A stretch of DNA of 64,000 nt from Halopseudomonas pertucinogena (GCF_014646575.1 NZ_BMNN01000005.1:1-64000); one strand, 5' to 3'; shown: positions 9,001 through 17,947, counted from the stretch's first letter. Notes: generated by a model from the letters alone, not told the origin. Numbers and translations are program-made.

Positions 9001-9642
9001 GGCAGGCACGAACGTCGTTTCGAAATTGGGGACAGCTCCAGCGCTGCTGATATCGGCTACGGCATCGGCCAGGGTGCGCAATGGGGCGCCATGGGCGACC
9101 TCCAGGCTGTTGCAGTAATTGCGCAGATCCAGATGACGCATCCACTGTGCCTGCTGTTGGGCATTGCTGCGCATCCGTTCGCAGATACGCCACGTCCATT
9201 GCACCGGCGAGTAAGCCAGACGCAGACGACTGCTTCGCGGATAAAGCAGATAAGGTAGGGTTTCGCCAGGATTGTCACGCACATCCTGCCCCAGCTCTCG
9301 CTCGCCCCAGACCATGCGGGTGAACTGGTGGCCCTGTACGCGGTACTCATGAAAAGTGGATGCGATTTCATCCCAGACGTACAGCCAGCCATCACGCAAC
9401 TGGCGCAGCGTATAGCTGCGCGACTCCAGAGACGGCAGATGCGCGGCGTCAAAACCTGGCGGCAAGGGGTTTGGGCCCTGTGAAGACCCTTTAGGTGGTG
9501 ATTCATCCAGCGCATAGCGTACCGGGAAGATCGCCACTTCCTGTGCGCGCAGCGGGCATTGTGCATTGGCGCTGGCGGGCTTGTCTTCGAACTGCTGATT
9601 GCGTTGGGCCTGCGCGAGGGATAGTGGATGTGCGGCCGTCAT
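5995..9642 (-). CDS. VasX-like type VI secretion effector, membrane-active toxin
   Basis: The 1215-residue protein is encoded directly after vgrG and a DUF4123 adaptor gene, the order of the V. cholerae vgrG-2/vasW/vasX/tsiV2 cluster. The N-terminal part resembles the VasX N-terminal region: CPLRAQEVAIFPVRYALDE, then LRQLRDGWLYVWDE and a FHEYRVQGHQFTRM stretch (residues 30-115). The middle is a long, largely helical region. The C-terminal third contains hydrophobic segments at about residues 762-782, 797-817, 859-880 and 901-955 (probably two helices), consistent with a pore-forming toxin. It is followed by a soluble tail of about 250 residues. The start overlaps the adaptor stop by 4 bases. 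Oddities are an exact 18-bp tandem duplication at 7510-7545 (HVYGVL twice) and a C-terminus overlapping the immunity gene by 101 bases. Target and activity are inferred from context. Confidence 0.75.
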   Translation of the reverse strand: MTAAHPLSLAQAQRNQQFEDKPASANAQCPLRAQEVAIFPVRYALDESPPKGSSQGPNPLPPGFDAAHLPSLESRSYTLRQLRDGWLYVWDEIASTFHEYRVQGHQFTRMVWGERELGQDVRDNPGETLPYLLYPRSSRLRLAYSPVQWTWRICERMRSNAQQQAQWMRHLDLRNYCNSLEVAHGAPLRTLADAVADISSAGAVPNFETTFVPATGEPNSEHPAMQVKPGISDALVLGAVPDQDTALFIALDDPLAVIQDLNMQLNGRLAEIGEFDMQHRNTIQSALAVHQACGVDLDAVMPTAVKGDLQQRLAFTADAHRFLSSYATAHSVYVDFAGANAASRAHQIDIAIMRDKWQVSHNHPAWGELAEDWRAKDAWRNDVRYDEVCIFLNERADELLRLRHHVRVSETDLTRWLESLRPEAEALFYDTCNAQQSAELLEWVEGIAQSLGGCSSDEVDAPAQNNSIMRLARLEFQGQAWLYRQMTEENSLIGLALFNFNSELAQALEQMAYNYTTTGTIDGLGNQSDTSGQINTGSDFWQRTLKGVEDVQGLLSLEVVQNSRLYRSLSETARMSMDALRQATLQRASEVWNRLSTLFLPALKALANNPTTAVRVLRFSLTQIVVSHEVSDIVALKLNRNFAREQQQWTMDQQAIAKQRRGQRGTLRRSGNWYDKKSARQDLRALDAALQDHYSNRPRHVYGVLHVYGVLKGQSRSTTVSVQQLEVLLFTVGQSEMQTQLHLKATSPAAYAARTKAWVDVNLGGTLPVLLAGLGLWNLMVTTRAVHHDGYLTGEEKNQLLTSLATAGSLLMALMVMPMWARVGNMTGVIRGQTLELTQAGARVWLKADKLSHAKLAQRLIARTAGMAALNVIAAASEIVQVSRQMERATSHEQTRALEIQRYALSAMAIGAAIQVGGSLSGLYFNFAWVMGGWMIGLLAIVGLVYLVASVLVSLYHREGLRLWLYQCYWGKAAIPMDDTDEAHGQSLWQLAQICLTPDVSVRSTNNPYWNGLDGAWLQISLPAQLAGQGCEIKAVFVRKTGGFLASRSVIALEQQVYDRLGGGYWSPALGDDPLSNMPPVGHNDKLPGDHDYSADASHYHWRTWIPVSGASYVELELSYPELDKAREPMRFMFRAKLMNAPRTAELISDPLSNRPVEGEFLSRTAIQPQMITLPAPFMETSDVLTQTPDPAAPAGLAVQGRTGPGRVVIEGAGL

Positions 9643-10517
9643 GAGAGTCCCTTTTGCTGACAGTTGAGAGAATCGGCTTCGAAAGCCTGAATACGTGTAT
9701 CCGGGGGGACGCGCGTCATATGAGGGTTGTCGGCCAGCCAGATGGCATACAGGCCATCCTCAGCACTGCACACCTCCTCGCCGAGCCGAGCATGCAGTTC
9801 CAACCAGATGGCGATACTACGTTCGGTCGTCAACCCCCAGGCTTGGGCGGCCTGATATTGTCGGGCAATCCAGTCGCCCCAATGATTGCCCTGCTTGTCC
9901 CTGAAGTCAGGTTGGGTCTGCTCAAACCAGCTATCAAGCCGGTCAGCAAAGCGCCTCTGATAGGCCAGCTCCAGCGCATCAATCTGGGGTTCTTCCAGAT
10001 GACCTGGCTTGAGGCCCAATAAGCTGTTCGTCGGCATAGACGAATGAAAGCTGAGCCATTGCGTCTGTTCCTGCACTTGCCAACGAGGTTTGTGGGTAGC
10101 CAGCTGCCACTCATCTATCGGCCCCAGCACAGCAGCCAGTGCCTGCGGGCTGTAACTGGCCAACCAGTATTGAGCCACCAGCGGGTCGGCAAAACGCAAC
10201 AGACTGTCACTCCCCAGGGCATCGCTGACCTGTATAAACTGGCGCAGATGGTCGGCAACCGTCAGCATGGGCGCTTTGCTGCGCAGTACTGACGCGCACG
10301 CCTGCAGTGCCGGATCACGCTCGACGTTCGTCAGCAGCCCCTGGGCCGAGAGCGGTTGCACCAGCACCGGGCCAATATCGGCCAACTCGCTCCAGCGAGT
10401 CCGTGCGTAGAGGGGTTCGACTTCCAGCGGCTCATCCTGCATATACAGCCACGGCAGCAGTTGCTCGCGCAGTACACCGTCGAACAGCAGATATGACTGG
10501 GCGTTTGCGCTCATCAC
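9639..10517 (-). CDS. DUF4123-family T6SS effector adaptor
   Basis: This 292-residue protein begins with a hydrophobic strand (SYLLFDGVLREQLLPWLY), followed by EVEPLYARTRWSELADIGPVLV. It continues through LRFADPLVAQYWLASYSPQALAAVLGP. This is the typical DUF4123 pattern of short strands and an FxDPxV-like motif. DUF4123 proteins (Tap/TEC, VasW) are cytoplasmic chaperones that load a specific effector onto its VgrG. Its place between vgrG and the VasX-like gene fits exactly. The gene overlaps both neighbours (ATGATG at the vgrG stop, ATGA at the toxin start). Two adjacent ATG codons are possible starts at 10517 and 10514. Confidence 0.85.
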   Translation of the reverse strand: MMSANAQSYLLFDGVLREQLLPWLYMQDEPLEVEPLYARTRWSELADIGPVLVQPLSAQGLLTNVERDPALQACASVLRSKAPMLTVADHLRQFIQVSDALGSDSLLRFADPLVAQYWLASYSPQALAAVLGPIDEWQLATHKPRWQVQEQTQWLSFHSSMPTNSLLGLKPGHLEEPQIDALELAYQRRFADRLDSWFEQTQPDFRDKQGNHWGDWIARQYQAAQAWGLTTERSIAIWLELHARLGEEVCSAEDGLYAIWLADNPHMTRVPPDTRIQAFEADSLNCQQKGLS

Positions 10518-12637
10518 CCAATCCTTTCCGCTGCCAGACCCGGCTGTTCAGATAGTTGGCAAATGGCGCAGCGCGGCGCTGCTTGCATCAATGCCTGACG
10601 CTGCGCGGGCACTAACACAATGCCTCCTTCTTCCACTTCGGGCGCCACACTCTCGCCTGGCACCAACGGCGTGGCTCCGGTGCCTTGACTTGGGCTGCCG
10701 CCGGAATTCATCTTTACGCTCGGCCCGACCAGAGTCACCCCACCGGGATCAAGTTTGACGAAGCTGCCACCCACCTTGAAGGTGATTTCGCTACCGGCTT
10801 CGAGCACCACTTTCATGCCGCTGGACAGGTGGATTTCCTGTCCAGCCTCGATGAACTGGCCCTGACCGAGTTTGATGTGCTGGTGGTGGGCGACGGTCAG
10901 GTGGTCGTCGGCCTTGATCTCGGTTCTGCGGTCGGCATCGGTGGTGTGGTGTTCTTCGGCCAGGTTTTCGGTGTAGCGATTGGCTTCGATGCGTTCGTGG
11001 CGCTCGTTACCGACGCGGATGTGCTGGTCGTGCTGGATGTTCTGGTCCCAGTCGCGCTGGGCGTGGATGAAGATCTGTTCCTCACCGGCCCGGTCCTCGA
11101 TGCGCAATTCGTTGAAGCCATTGCCGCCGGGGCTGCTCAGGCTTTTGAAGACTGTTCGGGTTTTATGCTCGGGCAGTTCGTAGGGCACCGGGTGGGCGCT
11201 GTTGTACAGGCAGCCGCTGACAAGTGGCTGGTCCGGGTCGCCTTCGAGGAAGCTGACCAGCACTTCCATGCCGATGCGCGGGATGGTGACGCTGCCCCAG
11301 TGGTTGCCGGCCCAGTTGCTGGCCACCCTTAACCAGCAGCTGGTGTTGGCGTCGGCCTGGCCTTCGCGATCCCAGTGGAACTGGACCTTGATGCGGCCCT
11401 GGGGGTCGCAGTGGATCTCTTCGCCTTGGGGGCCGGTGACGGTGGCGGTCTGGGTGCCCAGTACTTTTGGCTTGGGGTGAGCGCGGGCTGGGCGGTGGGG
11501 GGTGGCCCAGGGGGTGGCGGTGAAGTGATTGCGGTAGCCTTGGGTGAAGGTGGGGTCCTCCTTGGCCCAGGACTTTTCCCCCTCTCCCCAGCCCTCTCCC
11601 GCGAGGGGAGAGGTAGTAAAATCGGTGCCGGCCGGTAACTCTGAGCTGGTTATAGATTCCTCTAGAACCTGCGGCTGCTTGCCTTCGTGATGTAGCTCGG
11701 TGATCAGCCAGAGGTCGTTCCAGCTGGTTCTGGGGTGGCCTTGCAGTTCGAGGAAGTGGCCGCTGCGCAAAGTAGGCTGATCGCTGTGGGCGGTGGCCTG
11801 GTGGTAGTCGCTGCGGTGGCGTTCCAGGGTGCGCTGGGCCAGTTGCTTGCCGCGGCTGCGGTCGGTGAAGCGGCCGGGGTAGTCGTAGTCTTCCAGGTCG
11901 GGCAGCTGTTCGGCCCGGGCCTGGCTTTCCAGCTGCAGGCGGGCCTTGTTGGGGTCGTAGTCGCGGCGGGTGACGCGGCTGGTGCGGGTTTCCAGTCTTA
12001 CGCCGAAGCGTTTGATCACCGGCTCGTCGGCGACCATGCCGTTGCCCTGGTCAAAGCTGACCGGGGCGAGGCGCGGAAATACGGTCTGGTCATCGCCGAA
12101 CACCAGCAGGTGGCCGTCCTGGCTGTGGCGGAAGTGGTAGTGGATGCCCTCTTCCTCGCACAGGCGCTGGATGAAGTGCAGGTCGCTTTCGTCGTATTGG
12201 GTGCAGTAGTCCCGTTCTGGATAGTCGCTTCCCAGCTGGAACTGGAAGGCGTCGCTCTGGATGCCGTGATCTTCGAGCACTCGGGCAATGATCTGCGGTA
12301 CGGTCAGGTGCTGGAAGATGCGCTGGTTGTGGCGCAGGGACAGGTAGTGCAGGTGCGGTACCAGCTCCAGCCGGTAGCGGGTCATGCGCTTGCCGGACTC
12401 GCCGATGGCGGCGTGGTGGATCAGCCCGTGCAGGCCGGTGCCGTTGCCCAGATCGAGCCAGGCGTTGTGTTGCAGCAGGGCTTCCAGGTCCAGATCGGGC
12501 TGGTCGCTGACCAGCTGCAGTTCGATACGGTAGCACTGGCTGATCGCCTCGCGGGCACGGAAGGCCAGTACCTTGAAGTCGTGGTCGATGCCCGGCAGGG
12601 TCAGGGTGAAGTGCGGTTGGTCGGCGGGGGCAAACAT
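10514..12637 (-). CDS. vgrG: T6SS spike protein VgrG
   Basis: VgrG trimers form the puncturing tip of the type VI secretion needle and carry effectors. The 707-residue protein has the gp27-like N-terminal part (GIDHDFKVLAFRAREAISQ, YRLELVPHLHYLSLRHNQRIFQ, FIQRLCEEEGIHYHF). Then come the gp5-like OB domain (GEEIHCDPQGRIKVQFHWDREG, CWLRVASNWAGNHWGS, PRIGMEVLVSFLEGDPDQP) and a repetitive C-terminal beta-helix. No added enzymatic domain is present. The last 50 residues (from SPSQGTGATPL) may be the adaptor docking tail. Residues about 341-354 (TSPLAGEGWGEG) come from a palindromic repeat element inserted in frame, which separates the N-terminal region from the FTQGYRNHF motif. No hcp or structural T6SS genes are in the window, so it is an orphan vgrG. 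Confidence 0.95.
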   Translation of the reverse strand: MFAPADQPHFTLTLPGIDHDFKVLAFRAREAISQCYRIELQLVSDQPDLDLEALLQHNAWLDLGNGTGLHGLIHHAAIGESGKRMTRYRLELVPHLHYLSLRHNQRIFQHLTVPQIIARVLEDHGIQSDAFQFQLGSDYPERDYCTQYDESDLHFIQRLCEEEGIHYHFRHSQDGHLLVFGDDQTVFPRLAPVSFDQGNGMVADEPVIKRFGVRLETRTSRVTRRDYDPNKARLQLESQARAEQLPDLEDYDYPGRFTDRSRGKQLAQRTLERHRSDYHQATAHSDQPTLRSGHFLELQGHPRTSWNDLWLITELHHEGKQPQVLEESITSSELPAGTDFTTSPLAGEGWGEGEKSWAKEDPTFTQGYRNHFTATPWATPHRPARAHPKPKVLGTQTATVTGPQGEEIHCDPQGRIKVQFHWDREGQADANTSCWLRVASNWAGNHWGSVTIPRIGMEVLVSFLEGDPDQPLVSGCLYNSAHPVPYELPEHKTRTVFKSLSSPGGNGFNELRIEDRAGEEQIFIHAQRDWDQNIQHDQHIRVGNERHERIEANRYTENLAEEHHTTDADRRTEIKADDHLTVAHHQHIKLGQGQFIEAGQEIHLSSGMKVVLEAGSEITFKVGGSFVKLDPGGVTLVGPSVKMNSGGSPSQGTGATPLVPGESVAPEVEEGGIVLVPAQRQALMQAAPRCAICQLSEQPGLAAERIG
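11575..11618. repeat. REP-like palindromic element inside vgrG
   Basis: A palindrome with 9-bp arms (11581-11589 and 11605-11613, cctctcccc/ggggagagg) around a ctcccgcga centre lies inside the vgrG reading frame. Two more copies of the same element occur at 43181-43220 and 43303-43341, outside genes. It keeps the frame open. Confidence 0.8.
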
Positions 12638-12802
12638 CCTGTGTCCCTTGTCTGAAGAACAAAGGTGCCGTTATATCAAACCGGCGGCTGTGGGAGTGGT
12701 TCAGTGGGCCAAGCTGTGAGTCAGTTCGCAGTCACTAGGGAGTGTGGGAAGCAGTGGTTGATCAGTGAGTGGTCATCCGGGTCTGGGTTTCTGCTGGTCG
12801 CT

Positions 12803-12838
12803 CACGCTGTGCCACATCAATCCAGCTGGCACAGCGTG
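12803..12838. terminator. Perfect 12-bp inverted repeat after argH
   Basis: Arms 12803-12814 and 12827-12838 pair perfectly around a 12-base loop, starting 10 bases past the argH stop on the minus strand. No T run follows on either strand. It probably acts as the argH terminator or RNA-end stabiliser. The surrounding 12638-12847 holds no gene. Confidence 0.55.
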
Positions 12839-12847
12839 CGTTGACTA

Positions 12848-14242
12848 TTACCGACCCAGCAACTCGCGACCGCGCTGAACGGCAGCACGCACCTGCGCCG
12901 GTGCGGTGCCGCCGATATGGTCGCGGGCATTCACCGAGCCTTCCAGGGTAAGCACCTCGAACACGTCCTGCTCGATCTGGTCGCTGAAGCGGCGCAGTTC
13001 GTCCAGGCTCATCTCGGCCAGGTCCTTGCCGCTGTCCACGCCGTACTTCACCGCATGCCCGACGATTTCATGGCAGTCGCGGAAGGGGATGCCTTTGCGT
13101 ACCAGATAGTCGGCCAGGTCGGTGGCGGTGGAGAAGCCGCGCAGGGCTGCTTCACGCATCACCTCGACCTTCGGATGGATCGCCGGGATCATGTCGGCAA
13201 AGGCGCGCAGGCTGTCGCGCAGGGTATCTACAGCGTCGAACAGCGGTTCCTTGTCTTCCTGGTTGTCCTTGTTGTAGGCCAGCGGCTGGCTTTTCATCAG
13301 GGTCAGCAGGCCCATCAGGTGGCCGTAGACGCGGCCGGACTTGCCGCGGACCAGTTCGGGCACGTCGGGGTTCTTCTTCTGGGGCATGATGGAGGAGCCG
13401 GTGCAGAAGCGGTCGGGCAGCTCGATGAAGTTGAACTGGGCGCTGGTCCACAGCACCAGCTCCTCTGAAAAGCGCGACAGATGCATCATCGCCAGCGCCG
13501 CAGCGGCGCAGAATTCGATGGCGAAATCGCGGTCGGAGACGCCGTCCAGGGAGTTGCCGGAAATCGCCTCGAAGCCCAGCAGCTCACAGGTCAGCGCACG
13601 GTCGATGGGGTAGGTGGTGCCGGCCAGTGCTGCCGAGCCCAGCGGCATGCGGTTGACCCGCTTGCGGCAGTCCAGCAACCGCTCGCGGTCGCGGCAGAGC
13701 ATCTCGAACCAGGCCAGCAGATGATGGCCGAAGGTCACCGGCTGGGCGGTCTGCAGGTGGGTGAAGCCGGGCATGATGACCTCGGCATGCTGCTCGGCCT
13801 GATCCAGCAGGCCGCGCTGCAGGCGCTCCAGCTCGCCTACGATGATGTCGATTTCCTCGCGCAGCCACAGGCGGATATCGGTGGCTACCTGATCGTTGCG
13901 CGAACGGCCGGTGTGCAGCTTCTTGCCGGTGATGCCGATGCGCTCGGTCAGGCGCGCCTCGATGTTCATGTGCACATCTTCCAGATCGACCCGCCAGTCG
14001 AACTGGCCGGCTTCGATTTCAGCGCGGATCGCCTCCAGCCCCTCGATGATGCTGTCGCGCTCGGCCTCGCTGAGCACGCCGACCTTCGCCAGCATGGTGG
14101 CATGGGCGATGGAGCCCTGGATGTCATGCTTGTACAGGCGCTTGTCGAAATCGACCGAGGCAGTGAAGCGGGCGACAAAGGCGTCCACCGGCTCGCTGAA
14201 ACGGCCGCCCCAGGATTGGTTGGTAGTCTGATCTTGGCTCAT
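12848..14242 (-). CDS. argH: Argininosuccinate lyase
   Basis: ArgH splits argininosuccinate into arginine and fumarate, the last step of arginine synthesis, in the cytoplasm. The protein has 464 residues and starts [18 protein letters not shown]. The start is taken where homologues start; an upstream extension of 38 residues is rejected. The fumarase/aspartase superfamily signature [12 protein letters not shown] is intact, as are [16 protein letters not shown] and [16 protein letters not shown]. It is transcribed away from fimS; the two starts are 93 bases apart, leaving 92 bases between them. A second, detached copy of its final 18 codons lies at 4379-4435. Confidence 0.97.
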   Translation of the reverse strand: MSQDQTTNQSWGGRFSEPVDAFVARFTASVDFDKRLYKHDIQGSIAHATMLAKVGVLSEAERDSIIEGLEAIRAEIEAGQFDWRVDLEDVHMNIEARLTERIGITGKKLHTGRSRNDQVATDIRLWLREEIDIIVGELERLQRGLLDQAEQHAEVIMPGFTHLQTAQPVTFGHHLLAWFEMLCRDRERLLDCRKRVNRMPLGSAALAGTTYPIDRALTCELLGFEAISGNSLDGVSDRDFAIEFCAAAALAMMHLSRFSEELVLWTSAQFNFIELPDRFCTGSSIMPQKKNPDVPELVRGKSGRVYGHLMGLLTLMKSQPLAYNKDNQEDKEPLFDAVDTLRDSLRAFADMIPAIHPKVEVMREAALRGFSTATDLADYLVRKGIPFRDCHEIVGHAVKYGVDSGKDLAEMSLDELRRFSDQIEQDVFEVLTLEGSVNARDHIGGTAPAQVRAAVQRGRELLGR

Positions 14243-14334
14243 GGGTCGGAGGGTTCCGCTGCAATGAAGTGAGAAAACGCATAGGATATCACTTGTCCCA
14301 GCACCCTTGGTGCCCGCTGGCGGAGACTGCGCGG

Positions 14335-15396
14335 ATGAAGAACGGATTCTGGTCACTGTTGAGCAAGCCCCAACGCGGGAAGGAGTTCTTCCTTCCCGAC
14401 CTCTGCTCCTCGGTTTCGGTGTTTACCCTGGTGGTACTGGCAGAACTCATGGTGCTGGTCTGGGTGCTTGCCCAGCCCGCCCCCGATGGTTTCGACTGGC
14501 TGCAGCTGGCCCTCGCCTCGCTGTTCGTGCAGTGGATCGTGCTGCTGTCCGCCGCGCTGCTGTGTCCGTTGCGCAGCTGGATGCGCCGGCGGTCCATGGG
14601 AGCGGCCATTGCCGGTTGCTACACGGTGGTGGTCGGCCTGACCCTGCTGTTCACCGTGCTGGCTGACTGGGTGCTGCAGCAGGGCATGACCGGAATGCCG
14701 GTGCTGCGCGGCGAGCAACTGCTGCGCCATGGGCTCATCGCTGCCATCATGACCAGCCTGCTGCTGCGCTATTTCTATCTGCAGCAGCAGTGGCAGATGC
14801 ACAACCAGGCCGCATTGCAGGCGCGCCTGCAATCATTGCAGTCACGGATCCGCCCGCACTTCCTGTTCAACAGTCTCAACAGCATCGTCAGCCTGATCGG
14901 CAGCCAGCCGGACAAGGCCGAGAGCGCCGTGCTGGACCTGTCCGACCTGTTCCGCGCCAATCTGAGCGATGCCGAGGCGGTCGCCACCTGGGCCGAGGAG
15001 TACCGGCTGTGCCGCGGTTATCTGCGGATCGAGGAGTACCGCCTGGGGGGGCGTCTGCGGATGGACTGGCAGGTGGATGAGTTGCCGCCCGATCTGCCGA
15101 TGCCGCTGCTGACCCTGCAACCCCTGTTGGAGAATGCCATTCTGCACGGTCTCCAGCCCAGTGTGGACGGTGGCGACATTCAGGTTACCGGCCACTATCG
15201 CAACGGCAGCGTTGAACTGCTGGTATCCAACAGCTGTCCACAGCAATCAGAACACCGTGGTGCCTGCATGGCGCTGGACAACATACGTGCCCGCCTGGCC
15301 GCGCTGTTCGGGCCCACTGCCCGGGTGGAAGCGTGGCAGGATGGGCCGCGCTACTTCAGCAGGCTGGTCTATCCTTGTAGGCAACCAATCACTTAA
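14335..15396 (+). CDS. fimS: LytS-family sensor kinase FimS/AlgZ
   Basis: FimS (AlgZ) is the inner-membrane sensor paired with AlgR, which in P. aeruginosa controls type IV pili, alginate and virulence genes. This 353-residue protein has four hydrophobic segments in the first 165 residues. The H-box [19 protein letters not shown] carries the phosphorylatable histidine. A histidine-kinase_5 type ATPase domain follows, with an N-box [12 protein letters not shown]. The G-boxes are reduced, as is usual for this family. The start [12 protein letters not shown] is preferred because GGAG lies 9 bases upstream. A longer open frame begins at 14269. algR starts 21 bases after the stop. Confidence 0.92.
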   Translation: MKNGFWSLLSKPQRGKEFFLPDLCSSVSVFTLVVLAELMVLVWVLAQPAPDGFDWLQLALASLFVQWIVLLSAALLCPLRSWMRRRSMGAAIAGCYTVVVGLTLLFTVLADWVLQQGMTGMPVLRGEQLLRHGLIAAIMTSLLLRYFYLQQQWQMHNQAALQARLQSLQSRIRPHFLFNSLNSIVSLIGSQPDKAESAVLDLSDLFRANLSDAEAVATWAEEYRLCRGYLRIEEYRLGGRLRMDWQVDELPPDLPMPLLTLQPLLENAILHGLQPSVDGGDIQVTGHYRNGSVELLVSNSCPQQSEHRGACMALDNIRARLAALFGPTARVEAWQDGPRYFSRLVYPCRQPIT

Positions 15397-15417
15397 CGCA
15401 CAGGAAGTCATTCAGGC

Positions 15418-16167
15418 ATGAAAGTACTGATCGCCGATGATGAACCTCTTGCACGGGAACGCCTGGCCAGGCTGGTATCCGCGCTGCCCGGGTATACCGC
15501 CCTGCCGGAAATGGCAGCCAACGGCCAGGAAGCGCTGGAGCTGGTGGAAAAGCTGCATCCGGACACCGTCCTGCTGGACATCCGCATGCCGGGCATGGAC
15601 GGACTGCAGGCGGCCGCACGGTTGTGCGAGATGCCGGATGCGCCGGCGGTGGTGTTCTGCACCGCCCACGGCGAGTACGCCCTCGAAGCCTTTGCCGTGA
15701 GCGCCGTCGGCTACCTGCTCAAGCCGGTACGCAGTGAGGATCTTGCCGAGGCGCTGGGCAAGGCCCAGCGGCTCAATCGCATGCAGCTGGCCAGTCTGGG
15801 CCGGGCCGGCATCGCCAGCGAAACCCAGCAGGCGCGCAGCCACATCAGTGCGCGCACGCGCAAGGGAGTGGAACTGGTACCGATCGAGGATGTGCTGTAT
15901 TTCATCGCCGATCACAAGTATGTGACCCTGCGCCATACCAACGGCGAGCTGCTGCTGGACGAACCGCTCAAGGCGCTGGAGGACGAGTTCGGCGAGCAGT
16001 TCGTGCGCATCCACCGCAATGCGCTGGTGGCGCGGGATCGCATCGGCCGGCTGCAGCGCACCTCCATGGGGCACTTCCATCTGCATCTGCGCGACCTGCC
16101 CGAGGAAACCCTGACGGTCAGCCGCCGGCACGTGCCCGGCCTGCGCAAACTGATGGAGCAGCTCTGA
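15418..16167 (+). CDS. algR: LytTR response regulator AlgR
   Basis: The 249-residue regulator has an N-terminal receiver domain with acidic residues Asp7/Asp8. The phospho-acceptor is Asp54 (VLLDIRMPGMDG), the same position as in P. aeruginosa AlgR. The switch lysine is in GYLLKPVR. The C-terminal LytTR DNA-binding domain runs from about residue 140 (SARTRKGVELVPIEDVLYFIADHKYVTL) to the end (VSRRHVPGLRKLMEQL). It acts with the upstream FimS. The short gap of 21 bases indicates co-transcription. hemC follows on the same strand after 76 bases, the usual Pseudomonas arrangement. Confidence 0.96.
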   Translation: MKVLIADDEPLARERLARLVSALPGYTALPEMAANGQEALELVEKLHPDTVLLDIRMPGMDGLQAAARLCEMPDAPAVVFCTAHGEYALEAFAVSAVGYLLKPVRSEDLAEALGKAQRLNRMQLASLGRAGIASETQQARSHISARTRKGVELVPIEDVLYFIADHKYVTLRHTNGELLLDEPLKALEDEFGEQFVRIHRNALVARDRIGRLQRTSMGHFHLHLRDLPEETLTVSRRHVPGLRKLMEQL

Positions 16168-16243
16168 GCACGGCGGAGGGGGCGCGCATGGATGATAGCC
16201 GGGGCATGGCGTATCATGCCTGTTGATACAGGACGAGAATCCC

Positions 16244-17182
16244 ATGAGTCGACATCTGCGAATTGCCACCCGCAAGAGCGCCCTGGCCCTGTGGCAGGCC
16301 GAGTACGTCAAGGCGCGCCTTGAACATTTTCATCCGCACCTCACCGTCAGTCTGGTGCCCATGGTAAGCCGTGGCGACCAGCTGCTGGACTCGCCGCTGG
16401 CCAAGATCGGCGGCAAGGGCCTGTTCGTCAAGGAGCTGGAGTCAGCCATGCTGGCCAACGAGGCAGACCTGGCGGTGCATTCCATGAAGGACGTGCCCAT
16501 GCAGTTCCCCGAGGGGCTGGGGCTTTACGTCATCTGCGAGCGGGAAGACCCTCGTGACGCCTTCGTTTCCAATGATTTCGAATCCATTGACGCACTGCCT
16601 GAGGGCAGCGTGGTGGGCACCTCCAGCCTGCGCCGCCAGGCCCAGTTGATGGCCCGACGCCCGGATCTGAAGATCCGCTTCCTGCGCGGCAACGTCAACA
16701 CCCGGCTGGCCAAGCTGGATGCCGGCGATTACGACGCCATCATTCTGGCCGCCGCCGGTCTGCGTCGTCTGGGCTTCCATGATCGCATCCGCAGCACGCT
16801 GTCCACCGAGATCTGCCTGCCCGCCGGCGGCCAGGGCGCGGTGGGCATCGAGTGTCGCACCGACGATACCGAGCTGCACGAGCTGCTGGCGCCGCTGAAT
16901 GATACCGACAGCGCGCTGCGGGTACGCGCCGAGCGGGCGCTGAACAGCCATCTGAACGGCGGCTGCCAGGTGCCCATCGCCTGCTATGCCGAGCGCGCCG
17001 ATGGCGAGCTGTGGCTGCGCGGGATGGTGGGCGAGCCCGATGGCAGCCGCCTGCTGACTGCCGAAGCCCGGGGGCCGGAAAACGAGCCCGAGAAGCTGGG
17101 TGTGGCAGTGGCCGAGGATCTGCTGCGCCAGGGCGCCCAGCAGATCCTCGATGCGGTGTATCAGGAGGCCGAAGGCAAGTGA
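16244..17182 (+). CDS. hemC: Porphobilinogen deaminase
   Basis: HemC polymerises four porphobilinogen units into hydroxymethylbilane for haem and sirohaem synthesis. The protein has 312 residues and starts [20 protein letters not shown], after an AGGA about 11 bases upstream. An extension of 7 residues upstream is open but unlikely. Conserved features are [25 protein letters not shown] (split across the domain 1 entry), [20 protein letters not shown] and [13 protein letters not shown]. The dipyrromethane cofactor cysteine lies in [13 protein letters not shown]. The stop overlaps the GTG of hemD by four bases (GTGA). Confidence 0.97.
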   Translation: MSRHLRIATRKSALALWQAEYVKARLEHFHPHLTVSLVPMVSRGDQLLDSPLAKIGGKGLFVKELESAMLANEADLAVHSMKDVPMQFPEGLGLYVICEREDPRDAFVSNDFESIDALPEGSVVGTSSLRRQAQLMARRPDLKIRFLRGNVNTRLAKLDAGDYDAIILAAAGLRRLGFHDRIRSTLSTEICLPAGGQGAVGIECRTDDTELHELLAPLNDTDSALRVRAERALNSHLNGGCQVPIACYAERADGELWLRGMVGEPDGSRLLTAEARGPENEPEKLGVAVAEDLLRQGAQQILDAVYQEAEGK

Positions 17183-17937
17183 GTCCGGTGCTGCTGACGC
17201 GCTCCGCGGAAGACAACCAGCGCCTGATTCCTCGCCTTGAGCAGCTCGGCATCGCTGCGCGCAGCCTGCCGCTGCTGCAGATCGAGCCGCAGGAGGAGAC
17301 GCCGCAGCAGCGCAGCCTGATACTGGAGCTGGACCGCTACCACGCGGTCATGGCAGTCAGCCCGATTGCTGCCAGGCTCGGTCTGGAACGGCTGGATGCC
17401 TGCTGGCCCCAGCCTCCGGTGGGCATCGAATGGTTCGCTGTGGGCCCGGGTACGGCGGCGGTACTTCAGGAATATGGCCTGCCGGTGCAGTTTCCGCTGG
17501 ACGGCCAGGACAGTGAGGCGCTGTTGCGCCTGCCGGCATGGGAAAGACTGCTGGGGCTGCCCGATCTGCGGGTGCTGATCTGGCGCGGGGTGGGCGGTCG
17601 CGAGCACTTCTCCGTGACCATCCGCGGGGCCGGCGGCCGGGTGGATCTGCTCGAACTCTATCAGCGGACCATGCCGGCGACTCTGGAGCAGGATCTTGCC
17701 GCAGCAGCTGCCGAGGGCTGCAGCGGGGTGGTGATACTCAGTGGCCAGGCGCTGCAGCACTGGCAGCGTGCGGCTGGATCAGACTGGGAGCGCCAGCGAC
17801 ACTGGCGTTGCTGGGTGCCGGGCGAGCGCGTCGCCGGCCTGGCGCGGCAGCTGGGCTGCTCCGATGTGGTGTCCTGCGATGGGGCCGATGACGACAGCGT
17901 CATCGCCGCCATCCTGGCCCACCCAATCACGCCATAG
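17179..17937 (+). CDS. hemD: Uroporphyrinogen-III synthase
   Basis: HemD closes hydroxymethylbilane with inversion of ring D to give uroporphyrinogen III. The 252-residue protein starts at a GTG that overlaps the hemC stop (GTGA), giving [22 protein letters not shown] longer upstream frame is a shadow of hemC. HemD proteins are poorly conserved. The recognisable pieces are PLLQIEP near residue 35, an [14 protein letters not shown] segment near 65 and the [14 protein letters not shown] motif near 95. [12 protein letters not shown] lies near 195. The position between hemC and hemX is decisive. hemX begins 10 bases after the stop. Confidence 0.92.
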   Translation: MSPVLLTRSAEDNQRLIPRLEQLGIAARSLPLLQIEPQEETPQQRSLILELDRYHAVMAVSPIAARLGLERLDACWPQPPVGIEWFAVGPGTAAVLQEYGLPVQFPLDGQDSEALLRLPAWERLLGLPDLRVLIWRGVGGREHFSVTIRGAGGRVDLLELYQRTMPATLEQDLAAAAAEGCSGVVILSGQALQHWQRAAGSDWERQRHWRCWVPGERVAGLARQLGCSDVVSCDGADDDSVIAAILAHPITP

Positions 17938-17947
17938 GGGGAACAGC

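Noticed and set aside
10685..12655. Plus-strand open frames across vgrG (215 and 306 codons)
   Set aside because: Val/Ala/Gly-rich antisense shadows of vgrG without start context or motifs.
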